From Isoalcanivorax pacificus W11-5 (lineage in GTDB: Bacteria > Pseudomonadota > Gammaproteobacteria > Pseudomonadales > Alcanivoracaceae), in assembly GCF_000299335.2 (NCBI RefSeq), contig NZ_CP004387.1, positions 2,356,001 through 2,420,000 of the forward strand: 64,000 bases of DNA, read 5' to 3'. The notes under the pieces are model-generated. The model was not told the DNA's origin and searched no databases. It saw only the letters and a program-made list of their open reading frames with translations. Below are positions 1 through 7,898 of this stretch, in pieces; position 1 is the stretch's first letter; each line of letters begins with the position of its first letter. Made by a program: the position numbers and the translations under genes.

Positions 1-546
1 TTTATGTTCAAAATCCGTTGTGATGGTGCGGTAATAACGAATGATGTCATTGAGCAGAAAACGCGGCAGTGCAGCCTTGGGAGAACTGTTTTCCACATAA
101 CGCCGCAACAGAGAGCTTTGATATTCCTTGAACCTCGTCTCCTGATACAACCAGGTTCCTTCCAACAGGAACAACATTCTCCTGGTGAGGCTCAGGTTGT
201 CATCATGCTGGCCGCCAATGTTGATTTTCATCTCGGAGAACGACTTTACGGCGTCCAACCCGAAAGTCCCCGTATCTCCCGCCATATGCGGCACTTTGGC
301 CTTGATGACATCCTCCACACTTTTCAATTCCGCCCGAATTCTGTCCTCGGCGCTGTCGTCGGCATCAAAAAGTATAAACAGGTCAATATCGGATTCCTGC
401 GAAGCTTCCTCCCGGCCGTAAGAGCCGGTGGCCACGATGGTTAATTTGTCCTTCTCTGGACTGGTTCTCAGAGCCTGCTCCAACTCCGCTCTCAAAGACA
501 TTAAAGTATCAATGGTAAAGTCTCGACTCCGTTCTATGTGTTCCAT
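1..546 (-). CDS. Nucleotidyltransferase-domain protein, C-terminus beyond the window
   Basis: The reverse strand reads open from ATG at 546 to the window edge (182 codons). Residues 41-55 carry the GSX10DXD signature of MNT/DNA-polymerase-beta-like nucleotidyltransferases (G41, S42, D53, D55), which bind metal and transfer a nucleotide to a protein, RNA or small molecule. A strong AGGAGG lies just upstream of 546, which fixes the start even though it overlaps the end of the HD-domain gene by 38 bases. The overlap implies co-translation with that HD gene. The remainder looks helical, with no other motif that I recognise. The substrate is unknown; a toxin-antitoxin or defence role is inferred from the neighbourhood. 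The base composition looks more AT-rich than the rest of the window, as expected of acquired DNA. Confidence 0.75.
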   Translation of the reverse strand, partial: MEHIERSRDFTIDTLMSLRAELEQALRTSPEKDKLTIVATGSYGREEASQESDIDLFILFDADDSAEDRIRAELKSVEDVIKAKVPHMAGDTGTFGLDAVKSFSEMKINIGGQHDDNLSLTRRMLFLLEGTWLYQETRFKEYQSSLLRRYVENSSPKAALPRFLLNDIIRYYRTITTDFEHK

Positions 547-1546
547 CACTTCCCCCCTCCTGGTGTACAACAACCTTGTCTTGAAGCAACAAGGCCAGCT
601 TCTTTCTGGTCTTTTCTACTTGATAACGGGCCGATATCTCTTCTTCCTCCGGCACCACAAAATACCAGCGGGAGACATAGTCAATGGACGCGCCCCTCTC
701 CCTGGCCAGGGACTGGCTCTCTTCCCCGAGCGCTCCCAATGTCAGGAACAGATCGGGAAAGTCATGGCGCCATTCTTGCTCGGTCTCCATCAAATGGTCC
801 GTCGTCAGCAAACGCTGATTGTACTCAAAATAATCCTGGCAATAGCTATCCGCCAGCACCCCCATCGTGCTGGTGATGTAATGGGTATAAACCTGCCCTT
901 TGGCGCTCCAAAACTGATCCAGAATCGTTCTGTTCTCGGCCCGGTCCGGTTCCAGGAAAGCCGCATGCGCCACGGTCAACGGATCCAGTGAAGGCGCTTC
1001 CCCGAAACGCACCATACTGCGCAAGATACCATCGATGGTGTCAACATTGATCGGACTGGAGAACAAATCGCCACCCCAGTCCTGGCCGGCTTTCCCGGCG
1101 ATCAGCGCCTTGATCAGCGACAGATCGAAATGCCGATTCAATACCCCGGACAATACCTTATCGTGCTCCATGAGGTATTCGCCCAGATCATGATGGCCGA
1201 CTCCCAAACGGCGCTTGAAGTAAGGCTCCACGCTGTGTGACAAAGGCGCGTGACCAATGTCGTGCAGCAGCGCTGCGGCGACCAGATGGCGGCGTTTCTC
1301 GTTATCGTATTGACGTTCACGTGCGACGAAATCGGTGATGGTCGCCACGCCGAGCGAGTGCTCCCAACGATTACTCTGCTCATTCGATTCCCCAGCCACC
1401 AGAGCCGTGTAATCGATAGCCCCAAGGAAGGAGATATCCCGGAGCCGCTGAAGAGGGCGGCTACGCAATATGCCCATCAGTATCGGGTCAGCGCACCATT
1501 CGCCCATCCACTTCTTCATATAACGATCCAGGTATAATTTCGGCAT
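509..1546 (-). CDS. HD-domain phosphohydrolase (dNTPase/SAMHD1-like)
   Basis: This 345-residue protein has the metal-binding HD signature: H63 (RWEHS), the H95-D96 pair (LLHDIGH) and a later Asp in the VDTID segment near residue 170. These are the hallmarks of HD hydrolases that cleave phosphoester bonds in (deoxy)nucleotides. The order of motifs resembles the SAMHD1/dGTPase-like branch more than the short YfbR type. It is the first gene of a pair and overlaps the downstream nucleotidyltransferase by 38 bases, so synthesis and removal of a nucleotide or a nucleotidyl modification may be coupled. Start ATG 1546 is the first in frame but has only a weak ribosome-binding site. The substrate cannot be read from sequence. 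Confidence 0.75.
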   Translation of the reverse strand: MPKLYLDRYMKKWMGEWCADPILMGILRSRPLQRLRDISFLGAIDYTALVAGESNEQSNRWEHSLGVATITDFVARERQYDNEKRRHLVAAALLHDIGHAPLSHSVEPYFKRRLGVGHHDLGEYLMEHDKVLSGVLNRHFDLSLIKALIAGKAGQDWGGDLFSSPINVDTIDGILRSMVRFGEAPSLDPLTVAHAAFLEPDRAENRTILDQFWSAKGQVYTHYITSTMGVLADSYCQDYFEYNQRLLTTDHLMETEQEWRHDFPDLFLTLGALGEESQSLARERGASIDYVSRWYFVVPEEEEISARYQVEKTRKKLALLLQDKVVVHQEGGSDGTHRTESRLYH

Positions 1547-1735
1547 TCGTATTCCATTACGTTATCTTCAGAGTGATCGTCCTGAGTACCGATCAAACTT
1601 GGCCGTGATACCCTGTCTTCCATCACCCTACTTATCCCCCAAATGGCAAGCCGGCGTCACCGCAGGGTTCATGGCTTCGATTCTGACATGGACATATGGA
1701 CAGTACCATCCGCGCATTCGCGCAGGAGTCATCCA

Positions 1736-1984
1736 CTATCGCCATTCACGTTCTCTCACCAGATCGTCCAGCGTCGGCGTTTTGCGGGGCCTCGGGGCCA
1801 GTTCCTGCCCATATAGCGCGAATAACCGCTCGATTTTGCTGAAGCCGAGTTCCATGACCCGCCCCGATTCAAAGCGAGAGACGGTGGTACGGTCTACCCC
1901 GCTCATGGCGGCCACTTGCTGTTGGCTATGGCCGTTTGCCTTGCGTAGCTCAGCAAACAGGCCTCCCAACTCCTGGAGTCTCAT
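1736..1984 (-). CDS. Small XRE-family transcriptional regulator
   Basis: An 82-residue protein dominated by a lambda-repressor-like helix-turn-helix at about residues 5-60, with the recognition-helix segment SGVDRTTVSRFES at 28-40. I chose ATG 1984 because the HTH begins directly after it and GAGG lies 11 bases upstream; the open frame extends further upstream but that part has no recognisable content. The gene follows AbiEii on the same strand after about 155 bases, and its own start lies inside a perfect 10-base inverted repeat that could be its operator. The size and fold match the antitoxin/repressor half of a toxin-antitoxin pair, but no cognate toxin is adjacent downstream. Confidence 0.75.
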   Translation of the reverse strand: MRLQELGGLFAELRKANGHSQQQVAAMSGVDRTTVSRFESGRVMELGFSKIERLFALYGQELAPRPRKTPTLDDLVREREWR

Positions 1985-2038
1985 GTGAATATATACCTCA
2001 AAACGTCTCAAAATATCGTTTTTGTAGCATATATTCAC
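1985..2038 (-). promoter_or_regulatory. Perfect inverted repeat upstream of the XRE gene, candidate operator
   Basis: GTGAATATAT at 1985-1994 and its exact reverse complement ATATATTCAC at 2029-2038 flank an AT-rich 34-base spacer. One arm touches the start codon of the XRE gene (1984). Arms about four helical turns apart would suit two repressor dimers looping over the promoter. Autoregulation is inferred. Confidence 0.45.
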
Positions 2039-2138
2039 AACCCCTTCCAAATATACCTTGGCTGACAGGCGGAGAGCCTTCTCGACTGGCTCCTGCAGCC
2101 GCATAAAGGCTGCATTGTGGAAACGGACAGCATAATAC

Positions 2139-3047
2139 TTACATGTTGAATGGTCGTTCCGGTTCGGAGCCCGTCCGTAATACCGCCAGTGCGCTTTGCA
2201 AATGACCGCCGACAGCGCTGGTAAGATAGCCCAGAAACCCCTCCCTATTGAGGGTCCGGTCCAGAGTATCCTCGGGTAGAAAACGGCTCAATGTATCCCT
2301 GAAAGCCTGGCTTTGAATGCGTTCTGGCAGCTCCCTGATCGCCTGTTCCAGCTTGCCGGGATAATCCTCAAGCCCATAATCGTCGATTTTGGCACGCAGT
2401 ACGGCTTCGTCCATTTTCGCTTCCCGCTGGGCCAGCCATTGCAAGTCCCAGATGTCGCGGTATCGGGGGTGCGCCGTTACCGGATAGGCGATCAGCTTGT
2501 CCACGAACACTTCGTCCAGCGTTTCCACACCGACCAAGGTTTCATCATAGCCATCGGGTAGAAAATCGTAGTTGTGGCGCAGCGGCATGAGTACCCGGGT
2601 ATAGGCGGGCACATTGACCACCTCCAGTTTGATCCGCTGATGTGGCAGATCCGGCCGCTCCGGCGCGGTACGAATACTGACCTGCCAGCGCCGGACCTGT
2701 ACGCCCGGTCGGGTATCGTCATCTGATGGGGGCTCTTTGACCCACACCTGGAGCCCATAACGCTCGCCCAGATACTGTTCCAGGCAGGCTTTGATGTCCT
2801 GCAGTTCCGGATCGCCGAACTCCGTGCCGGCGACAAAATCCAGGTCTTCCGAGAACCTGGGGGCACCGTGACAAAGCCGCAGACTGGTCCCGCCCTGAAA
2901 CGTCAACCGGTCGAGGAGGCCCTGCCGGTCCAAAGCAAACAGAATGTCGTAATGCAGCAGTTCCTTTTCCACCACCGGGCGCATGTGGGTCCGGCCGGGC
3001 ATCGCCATGGCCCGGGTTACCAGCGCCTCAAAATCCCTACTGGCCAT
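2139..3047 (-). CDS. abiEii: AbiEii/AbiGii-family nucleotidyltransferase toxin
   Basis: A 302-residue member of the AbiEii family. Diagnostic residues are GGTSLR at 52-57 and RFSEDLDF at 64-71, the nucleotide-binding and metal-binding motifs of this polymerase-beta fold. AbiEii proteins are the toxin of the AbiE (type IV) abortive-infection/toxin-antitoxin system; homologues such as MenT transfer nucleotides to the 3' end of tRNA. ATG 3047 overlaps the end of abiEi by 11 bases, the usual antitoxin-first order, so the toxin is translated with its antitoxin. The length is typical for the family and both catalytic motifs are intact, so the module looks functional. Confidence 0.9.
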   Translation of the reverse strand: MASRDFEALVTRAMAMPGRTHMRPVVEKELLHYDILFALDRQGLLDRLTFQGGTSLRLCHGAPRFSEDLDFVAGTEFGDPELQDIKACLEQYLGERYGLQVWVKEPPSDDDTRPGVQVRRWQVSIRTAPERPDLPHQRIKLEVVNVPAYTRVLMPLRHNYDFLPDGYDETLVGVETLDEVFVDKLIAYPVTAHPRYRDIWDLQWLAQREAKMDEAVLRAKIDDYGLEDYPGKLEQAIRELPERIQSQAFRDTLSRFLPEDTLDRTLNREGFLGYLTSAVGGHLQSALAVLRTGSEPERPFNM

Positions 3048-3579
3048 CGCCGGCCCCCTCCTGTTCCATCAGATGGCAATTGCGACCGACACGCCGCAAG
3101 TCCCGGCGGGCAGCGGCTAGCGTGGCAATGCGCAGGGGCCGCCCAGGCACTGGCACCATACTCTTCAATACTTCGTCGAGCCCCCGCTTGGTGTGAGTGA
3201 ACTCGATGGTGCCGTGACGGGTACGGTAGGTGCCCTTGCGGCCCGTGGTCATCACGGTCAGCCGGTCGATGGGGATTTGCGAAATCACGCCATACTCGCT
3301 CAGGGCGGATTCCAGACTCACGTAGTTGTATTCCCCCGGACGCAGTGCCTTGGCGATATGTTCAATAGCATAGCCGTCCTGGCTCCCCGCATAAGGGTTC
3401 AGGTAAACCCCTCTGGTGGCGCGTTGCAGCAAGCCACTCTCGACCATGCGCGCCAGGCTCTTTTCCAGCGACCTTTCCGACTCATCAGGAAACAGGCGCC
3501 GCATGTCGTGACGGGAAAAGACGTACCGGCCACGTTTAGCCCATTCGCTCAATGTTTTCTGTAGCTCGCCCTGGGTCAT
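3037..3579 (-). CDS. abiEi: AbiEi-type antitoxin / transcriptional repressor
   Basis: A 180-residue protein with an N-terminal winged-helix segment (about residues 5-60: tyrosine-rich start, then a KSLARMVESGLL recognition region) and a C-terminal domain typical of type IV AbiEi antitoxins. AbiEi represses its own promoter through inverted repeats and neutralises AbiEii without stable complex formation. ATG 3579 is followed directly by family sequence. A palindrome and a good -10 box lie 16-40 bases upstream, consistent with autoregulation. It is first in a two-gene operon, with the small XRE gene trailing downstream. Confidence 0.85.
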   Translation of the reverse strand: MTQGELQKTLSEWAKRGRYVFSRHDMRRLFPDESERSLEKSLARMVESGLLQRATRGVYLNPYAGSQDGYAIEHIAKALRPGEYNYVSLESALSEYGVISQIPIDRLTVMTTGRKGTYRTRHGTIEFTHTKRGLDEVLKSMVPVPGRPLRIATLAAARRDLRRVGRNCHLMEQEGAGDGQ

Positions 3580-3594
3580 AAGTACACGATTTCA

Positions 3595-3618
3595 CCCTTT
3601 GAAAGGGGGGTAATTGTA
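3595..3618 (-). promoter_or_regulatory. abiE promoter -10 box with overlapping palindrome
   Basis: On the minus strand a TACAAT -10 box lies at 3618-3613, followed by the inverted repeat CCCTTTGAAAGGG (3595-3607) at the expected transcription start. The hexamer GTGTAC occurs on both sides of the palindrome. No convincing -35 box was found. An operator here fits the known autorepression of AbiEi; binding is inferred. Confidence 0.45.
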
Positions 3619-3675
3619 CACTTTTTACGAAATACAGCCACTTCCAGGCTGGTCGAGCTTGAACCCCGGAACAAT

Positions 3676-5127
3676 TTATCCGGTCGGCACTTCGATACCC
3701 GGCACCACATCTTCTCCTGACCAGGCCGCTGCCAGCCGGGCGGCCAACTGCCCTTTGGCATCCGCATCCCCATGGAGGATGCGAATCTCCGCCGGCCCGC
3801 GCTGCATGCCTGTGGCAAACGCCACCAGCCCGGCCTGATCCGCATGGGCGGAGTAGCCACCAATGGTCTCGACCCCGGCGCGAATGTCGTAACGCTCTCC
3901 GTCCAGTTCCACATAGCCACCGCGCGGCCCGAAGCGCTGGATCGCCCGCCCCGGTGTGCCAACCCCCTGGTAGCCGACGAACAGCACGTTGTGGCGCGGG
4001 TCACCCAACATGGCTTTCAGGTAGTTGATGATACGGCCACCGGTACACATGCCGCTGCCGGAGATGACCACGGCAGGCCGCGCGCTGTCTGCCAGGTGGC
4101 GGACCATGCGCAGGTGGGCGTCGTGGTCGTCCACGGTGAGCAGTTGCTCGAACCCGAGGGGGCGGCGACCGGACAGGACGCGTTCTATCGCCTCCTGTTC
4201 CCAGAATGGCCTGAGTTCGCGGTAGGCCTGTGTGAAGCGGCTGGCCAGAGGCGAATCCAGGATGATCGGCAGTTCGTTCCAGTTCAGGTCAGTATCGCCC
4301 ACCGGGTTGTTCTGCTGCTGGTGGATAATGTCTTCCAGTTCGTAAAGCAGTTCCTGAGTGCGGCCGATGCTGAAGGCCGGGATCAGGACAGTGCCTTTGT
4401 CGGCCAGGGCACGGACGAGCACGGCTTCCAGGCGTTTGCGGCGCTGTGCGCGGTCTTCGTGGTGGCGGTCGCCGTAGGTGCTTTCGATAACCAGGGTGTC
4501 GCAGTATTCCGGCGGCGCCGGGGGCGGCAGCAACGGAGCGTGTGGCGCACCGAGGTCGCCGCTGAAGATGATGCGTTTTGTCTGGGCTTCAGGGTGCCGG
4601 GGCGAAAACCCGGACGTCACGTCGCATTCAACATAGGCAGAGCCGAGGATATGGCCGGCCCGTTGCAGGCGGATGCGGGCCTGTGTATCGGATGTGCTTA
4701 CTACGGTTTGCCACTGATTGTAGGGCAATGGCACCAGCCGGCTTTCGATCATGCTGAGGTAGCGGTTTACCTCACGCGGGCGGCGGCTAAAGCCAAGCCG
4801 GAAGGCATCTTCCAGCACGATGGGCAGCAGGCGGGCGGAGGGCGTGCTGCACAGGATCGGCCCATCGAAGCCAGCGGCCAGGAGCCAGGGGATGCGGCCC
4901 ACGTGATCAATATGGACATGGGTGACGATCAGGGCGCGAATACGATGGACCGGGAAATCGATGTCCAGATTGTCGGCGTGCGCCCCGCCGCCCGGAGAAC
5001 TGTCGCTGCCCTGGAACAGACCGCAGTCGATCAGCAGGCTGTTCTGTTCGTCGAGCACCAGTTCATGCGCGGAGCCGGTGACGCCGTTGACCGCGCCGTG
5101 GTGAAGAATGTTGAACCTGTTTGTCAT
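3676..5127 (-). CDS. Beta-CASP metallo-beta-lactamase-fold hydrolase (RNA-processing type)
   Basis: A 483-residue enzyme with the full MBL plus beta-CASP motif series. It has H70-X-H72-X-D74-H75 (motif 2), a GHILGSAYVE histidine (motif 3), FSGDLG (motif 4), an ESTYGDR acidic motif, PAFSIGRTQ, SGMCTGG, and a GYSAHAD histidine near the C-terminus. Proteins with this architecture are zinc-dependent nucleases acting on RNA (RNase J/CPSF73-like, TTHA0252-like). It stands alone between toxin modules, with about 95 and 155 non-coding bases on either side. Its product could process RNAs altered by the neighbouring toxins, but that link is speculative. Confidence 0.85.
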   Translation of the reverse strand: MTNRFNILHHGAVNGVTGSAHELVLDEQNSLLIDCGLFQGSDSSPGGGAHADNLDIDFPVHRIRALIVTHVHIDHVGRIPWLLAAGFDGPILCSTPSARLLPIVLEDAFRLGFSRRPREVNRYLSMIESRLVPLPYNQWQTVVSTSDTQARIRLQRAGHILGSAYVECDVTSGFSPRHPEAQTKRIIFSGDLGAPHAPLLPPPAPPEYCDTLVIESTYGDRHHEDRAQRRKRLEAVLVRALADKGTVLIPAFSIGRTQELLYELEDIIHQQQNNPVGDTDLNWNELPIILDSPLASRFTQAYRELRPFWEQEAIERVLSGRRPLGFEQLLTVDDHDAHLRMVRHLADSARPAVVISGSGMCTGGRIINYLKAMLGDPRHNVLFVGYQGVGTPGRAIQRFGPRGGYVELDGERYDIRAGVETIGGYSAHADQAGLVAFATGMQRGPAEIRILHGDADAKGQLAARLAAAWSGEDVVPGIEVPTG

Positions 5128-5281
5128 GCCTTCTTCCCTGAAAGCGGTAGTCGACTCAAATCAGGCGCATGCAGAAACAACATGGTTTGGCGCCACAGTT
5201 GTCTGGACCCTGCTCACTGCGACCGCAATTATTTCTGCTCACCAGACACTTTTAATGCCAATGGGCAAACTGACTCCTCGG

Positions 5282-5695
5282 CTAGAGCTCCGCCTGAATA
5301 GCCTGCGCATAGCGCCTGAAGTCGTCCATTCTCTGGGTACAGAGCGCATGCACGATTTGCCAGTCAATATCTCCGTAGTTGTGCACCACGATATTACGGA
5401 AACCAACGGCCCGCCGCATATTCATCGCCAGATCCTGGCCAATCAACCCACCCTCCGCGAGACGGGTAAACGCTTCGCCCATAGTACGTGGCACGATCAG
5501 CTCATCATGATCAGCAAGCCAGTGGGTGGCGATATCGACACATAGCTGGATGGCACGCGTGAGGTTGAGAGAGACAATATCCTGTGCATCCAGATCACCC
5601 TGCAATGCCTCTGGGGTATCAGGACATTTTGCTTTGAGTCGAGCCAGGCAGCGGCGCAAGGACTCGAGTTTCTCGGAGATGACTACCCGATCCAT
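5282..5695 (-). CDS. hepT: HepT-type HEPN RNase toxin, copy 1
   Basis: A 137-residue all-helical HEPN protein (former DUF86) with the catalytic RX4HXY motif at R100-H105-Y107. HepT is an RNase toxin that is silenced when its partner MntA adds AMP units to the motif tyrosine (type VII toxin-antitoxin). ATG 5695 overlaps the end of the upstream mntA by 13 bases, the standard antitoxin-first arrangement. All three motif residues are present. The second HepT at 6795-7208 has the same length and the motif at the same residue numbers, but clearly diverged sequence, so the two look like separately acquired modules rather than a recent duplication. Confidence 0.88.
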   Translation of the reverse strand: MDRVVISEKLESLRRCLARLKAKCPDTPEALQGDLDAQDIVSLNLTRAIQLCVDIATHWLADHDELIVPRTMGEAFTRLAEGGLIGQDLAMNMRRAVGFRNIVVHNYGDIDWQIVHALCTQRMDDFRRYAQAIQAEL

Positions 5696-6108
5696 GACTC
5701 GGCCCTGGTGCGCAGTAAACGGTTTCTCAGTGGAACAAAATCCGCCTCTTCCACGAGGTGCCTGTATTGCAAAGCAGCTTTTTTCGCTGGCGTTCCTGCC
5801 AGCAATATAGCGTTCTGAAGAATCTCGCCCAGCAATGGCTCACCCACATCATGCAAATCAATCAGGTCCACTGGACGCCCTTCTTTTTCTGCAAGATCTG
5901 CGATCATGGCATATCGGGTCGCCGCATTCAGAGGCTTTTCCGCAAGCACCGCCACATCCAGGTCGCTATGCAGAGAAGCCGTACCTCTCGCCATTGATCC
6001 AAACACCATCACCAACTGCAACGGCACATGCCTCGCCAGCATCGCTGGTATCCATTGGAACTCCGTCCGGAAACGGGCTTCAGCATCGGAGGCAGGAAGT
6101 GGGTTCAT
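5683..6108 (-). CDS. mntA: MntA-type nucleotidyltransferase antitoxin, copy 1
   Basis: A 141-residue minimal nucleotidyltransferase with GSX10DXD at G37-S38 and D49-D51 (counted from ATG 6108). In characterised modules MntA uses ATP to AMPylate HepT and thereby inactivates it. I chose ATG 6108 because the family normally begins about 30 residues before the GS motif. An in-frame upstream start at 6165 has a better-looking GGGAG ribosome-binding site and cannot be excluded. It is the first gene of a two-gene operon with hepT. Confidence 0.85.
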   Translation of the reverse strand: MNPLPASDAEARFRTEFQWIPAMLARHVPLQLVMVFGSMARGTASLHSDLDVAVLAEKPLNAATRYAMIADLAEKEGRPVDLIDLHDVGEPLLGEILQNAILLAGTPAKKAALQYRHLVEEADFVPLRNRLLRTRAESWIG

Positions 6109-6243
6109 AAGGGAATACTCACGCCCGGTAGTAATTATCCAAGGGTACAGGCCAACATCGGACAACAGGCACTCCCTTGTAGCATATTCAGCCGAGGGAA
6201 TCTCTGAATAACTCCCCCGGTGGTTCTACCGTGTGTACATCGC

Positions 6244-6798
6244 TCAGAAGGCGCCAAAGAAATGCAGCCGCACGCCTCGCTCGACCGTGACGCCTACCGG
6301 CGGCGGCGCACCATCACGCCCGGTCACAAGGCGGGTGACGCCCCAGGCCAGCAGGTGGGTGCCTATCACGTCTTCGGCATAGTGCCGCTTCTGCTCTACT
6401 CTCGCGGCGCCGGCCACCGCCGCGCCCACATGATAGGGCCAGCCCTCGCGCCAGCCATAACGCTCTGTCACATACCAGGCCGGGACGCTGGCTTTCATGG
6501 TGTGGCCGCTGGGAAATGAACGCTGGTCGGTGCCATCCGGGCGGCCGCGCTGCACTTCGTCCTTCAGCCAGGCTTTGGTCCAGCGGCCGGCATGGTTGGC
6601 CAGAATCAGTTGCAGCGTGCCGTCGATGTCCTTGTGCGCAGCAGCATGTGCGTGCGCAACGTAACGGGCATTGCTGCTGATGAAGTCGCCCGCCTGAATC
6701 AACATTGACGCCATCACCGATGCCGGCAAGCCACTCGCTGCCACCATGCACAAGGTAATGAAAAGCCGTCGCAAGTTGGAAGGCCCTCCGGGTTTCAT
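6244..6798 (-). CDS. PAP2-family phosphatase, coupled to mntA-hepT copy 2
   Basis: A 184-residue protein with all three PAP2 phosphatase motifs: KX6RP (K79 to R86-P87), PSGH (96-99) and RX5HX3D (R133, H139, D143). A hydrophobic N-terminal segment (about residues 12-33) suggests export or membrane anchoring. The family dephosphorylates lipid phosphates, undecaprenyl pyrophosphate or small phospho-compounds; the substrate is unknown here. Its ATG shares four bases (ATGA) with the stop codon of the second hepT, so it is the third, translationally coupled gene of an mntA-hepT-pap2 operon. I know of no standard role for PAP2 enzymes in MntA/HepT modules. Confidence 0.85.
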   Translation of the reverse strand: MKPGGPSNLRRLFITLCMVAASGLPASVMASMLIQAGDFISSNARYVAHAHAAAHKDIDGTLQLILANHAGRWTKAWLKDEVQRGRPDGTDQRSFPSGHTMKASVPAWYVTERYGWREGWPYHVGAAVAGAARVEQKRHYAEDVIGTHLLAWGVTRLVTGRDGAPPPVGVTVERGVRLHFFGAF

Positions 6799-7208
6799 AT
6801 CTCGATGTCTGCCACGAGAAAATCATAGATAAACATATGGGCGTTGTTCGAGACGAGACGCAACACATGCTGCATATCCAGATTCAGATAGTCGTGAACG
6901 ATACGATTTCTCAGCCCGATGACGCCATACCATTGTTCCAGATCGGAGATGGCCGGACGACTCATCGCTGCAAGGTCACGGAAGGCATCGTAGGCGGAAA
7001 CTGGTACGGGTAATGAGTGAGCCTTGAGAATATGCTTCGCTTTCCCGATAGCATTTTCAATAAGCAGTTGCAGGGCATGCAGCACGCCGTTCTGCTCCAG
7101 TTCGCTCAGCCGGTCCCCAGTTTTTAACTTGTTCGCCGCCACGTCCAGCACACTTTTCTGTCTGGCTGCCAGGGTGCGAGTCTCCGCAAGGTACAGATCA
7201 AGCCGCAT
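6795..7208 (-). CDS. hepT: HepT-type HEPN RNase toxin, copy 2
   Basis: A 137-residue HEPN protein with RX4HXY at R100-H105-Y107, the RNase active site that is also the tyrosine AMPylated by MntA in known modules. I chose ATG 7208, which overlaps the mntA stop by 11 bases; the longer open frame upstream is the antisense-rich end of mntA and carries no HEPN sequence. The stop codon overlaps the PAP2 start. Sequence similarity to copy 1 is limited to the motif region and general helical pattern. Confidence 0.87.
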   Translation of the reverse strand: MRLDLYLAETRTLAARQKSVLDVAANKLKTGDRLSELEQNGVLHALQLLIENAIGKAKHILKAHSLPVPVSAYDAFRDLAAMSRPAISDLEQWYGVIGLRNRIVHDYLNLDMQHVLRLVSNNAHMFIYDFLVADIEI

Positions 7209-7599
7209 GATGTTCACGCTCCCACTGCCACTGCTCGAGCTCTCGCCAGGTTCGGCTGAGGAAGTGGAACCAGGCCAATTCCGCATCACCGTATAAAGGA
7301 ACGCCCTCTTCGGCCACGGCGGCACGCATGGCCAACCCAGCCGACGACAGGTTTATCAGATCAACGCTTTCCAGGCTGCATTCGAGAGCATGTGCGAGCC
7401 GCTCGCGTAGCCGCTCTTCACAGGCCAGGGTATCCATATCGAGCCCCGGTTTTGCCCATTGCAGGGCAACATCCCAGTCGCTGGAGGATGACGCTGCCCC
7501 CGTGGCCCTACTGCCCACCAATACGGCGAAGCATAAGCCCGGCGTATCAGAGAATATCGCCGCCAGTCGCTTTTGTAATGGGGCTTCATCAGGGCTCAT
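7198..7599 (-). CDS. mntA: MntA-type nucleotidyltransferase antitoxin, copy 2
   Basis: A 133-residue nucleotidyltransferase with GSX10DXD at G29-S30 and D41-D43 (SSSSDWDVA). ATG 7599 is preceded by GAGGTGG at good spacing, which decides the start over the longer in-frame options. It begins the mntA-hepT-pap2 operon. About 300 bases upstream on the same strand lies a perfect ops element, so this is the first gene downstream of a candidate RfaH recruitment site. A C-terminal extension rich in Trp and Glu (FLSRTWRELEQWQW) is unlike copy 1. Confidence 0.85.
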   Translation of the reverse strand: MSPDEAPLQKRLAAIFSDTPGLCFAVLVGSRATGAASSSSDWDVALQWAKPGLDMDTLACEERLRERLAHALECSLESVDLINLSSAGLAMRAAVAEEGVPLYGDAELAWFHFLSRTWRELEQWQWEREHHAA

Positions 7600-7836
7600 T
7601 GAATTCCACCTCATTGCAGGTGATCTCATAAACTGGAACAGGCCATAAAGCGCTCAATCCGTCACATCAGGCGGTACTACACCTGGACCGTTTCTAACAC
7701 AGTTGCCAGGGTGTGCCCAATCGGAGAAAGCCCGCGCTGTCCGGATACCCATTGCGGAGCACGCTGGGCAACCGACAGGCGGGAACCGTTGTGCTCGGGC
7801 GCGGGCATTTTGTCAGACTGACGGGAGTGAGCCGAA

Positions 7837-7876
7837 GCATGGACATGGCGGGTTTCGCCGTTGGCTCTACCCTCCC
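7837..7876. repeat. Single arm of the intergenic hairpin repeat
   Basis: This stretch reads GCATGGACATGGCGGGTTTC and continues to about 7876. It matches the right arm of the inverted repeat at 38770-38811 with a few substitutions. The second arm needed to form the hairpin is absent here, so this is a decayed or half copy. Confidence 0.6.
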
Positions 7877-7898
7877 TGCAGTCAGTCTTGGCATCAGA

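Noticed and set aside
4-444. Plus-strand frame at the left edge
   Set aside because: The minus strand here encodes a nucleotidyltransferase with an intact GSX10DXD motif and an AGGAGG site, so the plus-strand frame is a shadow.
2139-3579. Considering the XRE gene as a third component of AbiE
   Set aside because: It lies about 155 bases after abiEii and has its own candidate operator; adjacency alone does not support membership.
3772-5301. 509-codon plus-strand frame opposite the beta-CASP hydrolase
   Set aside because: The minus-strand protein has the complete motif series; the plus-strand product has none.
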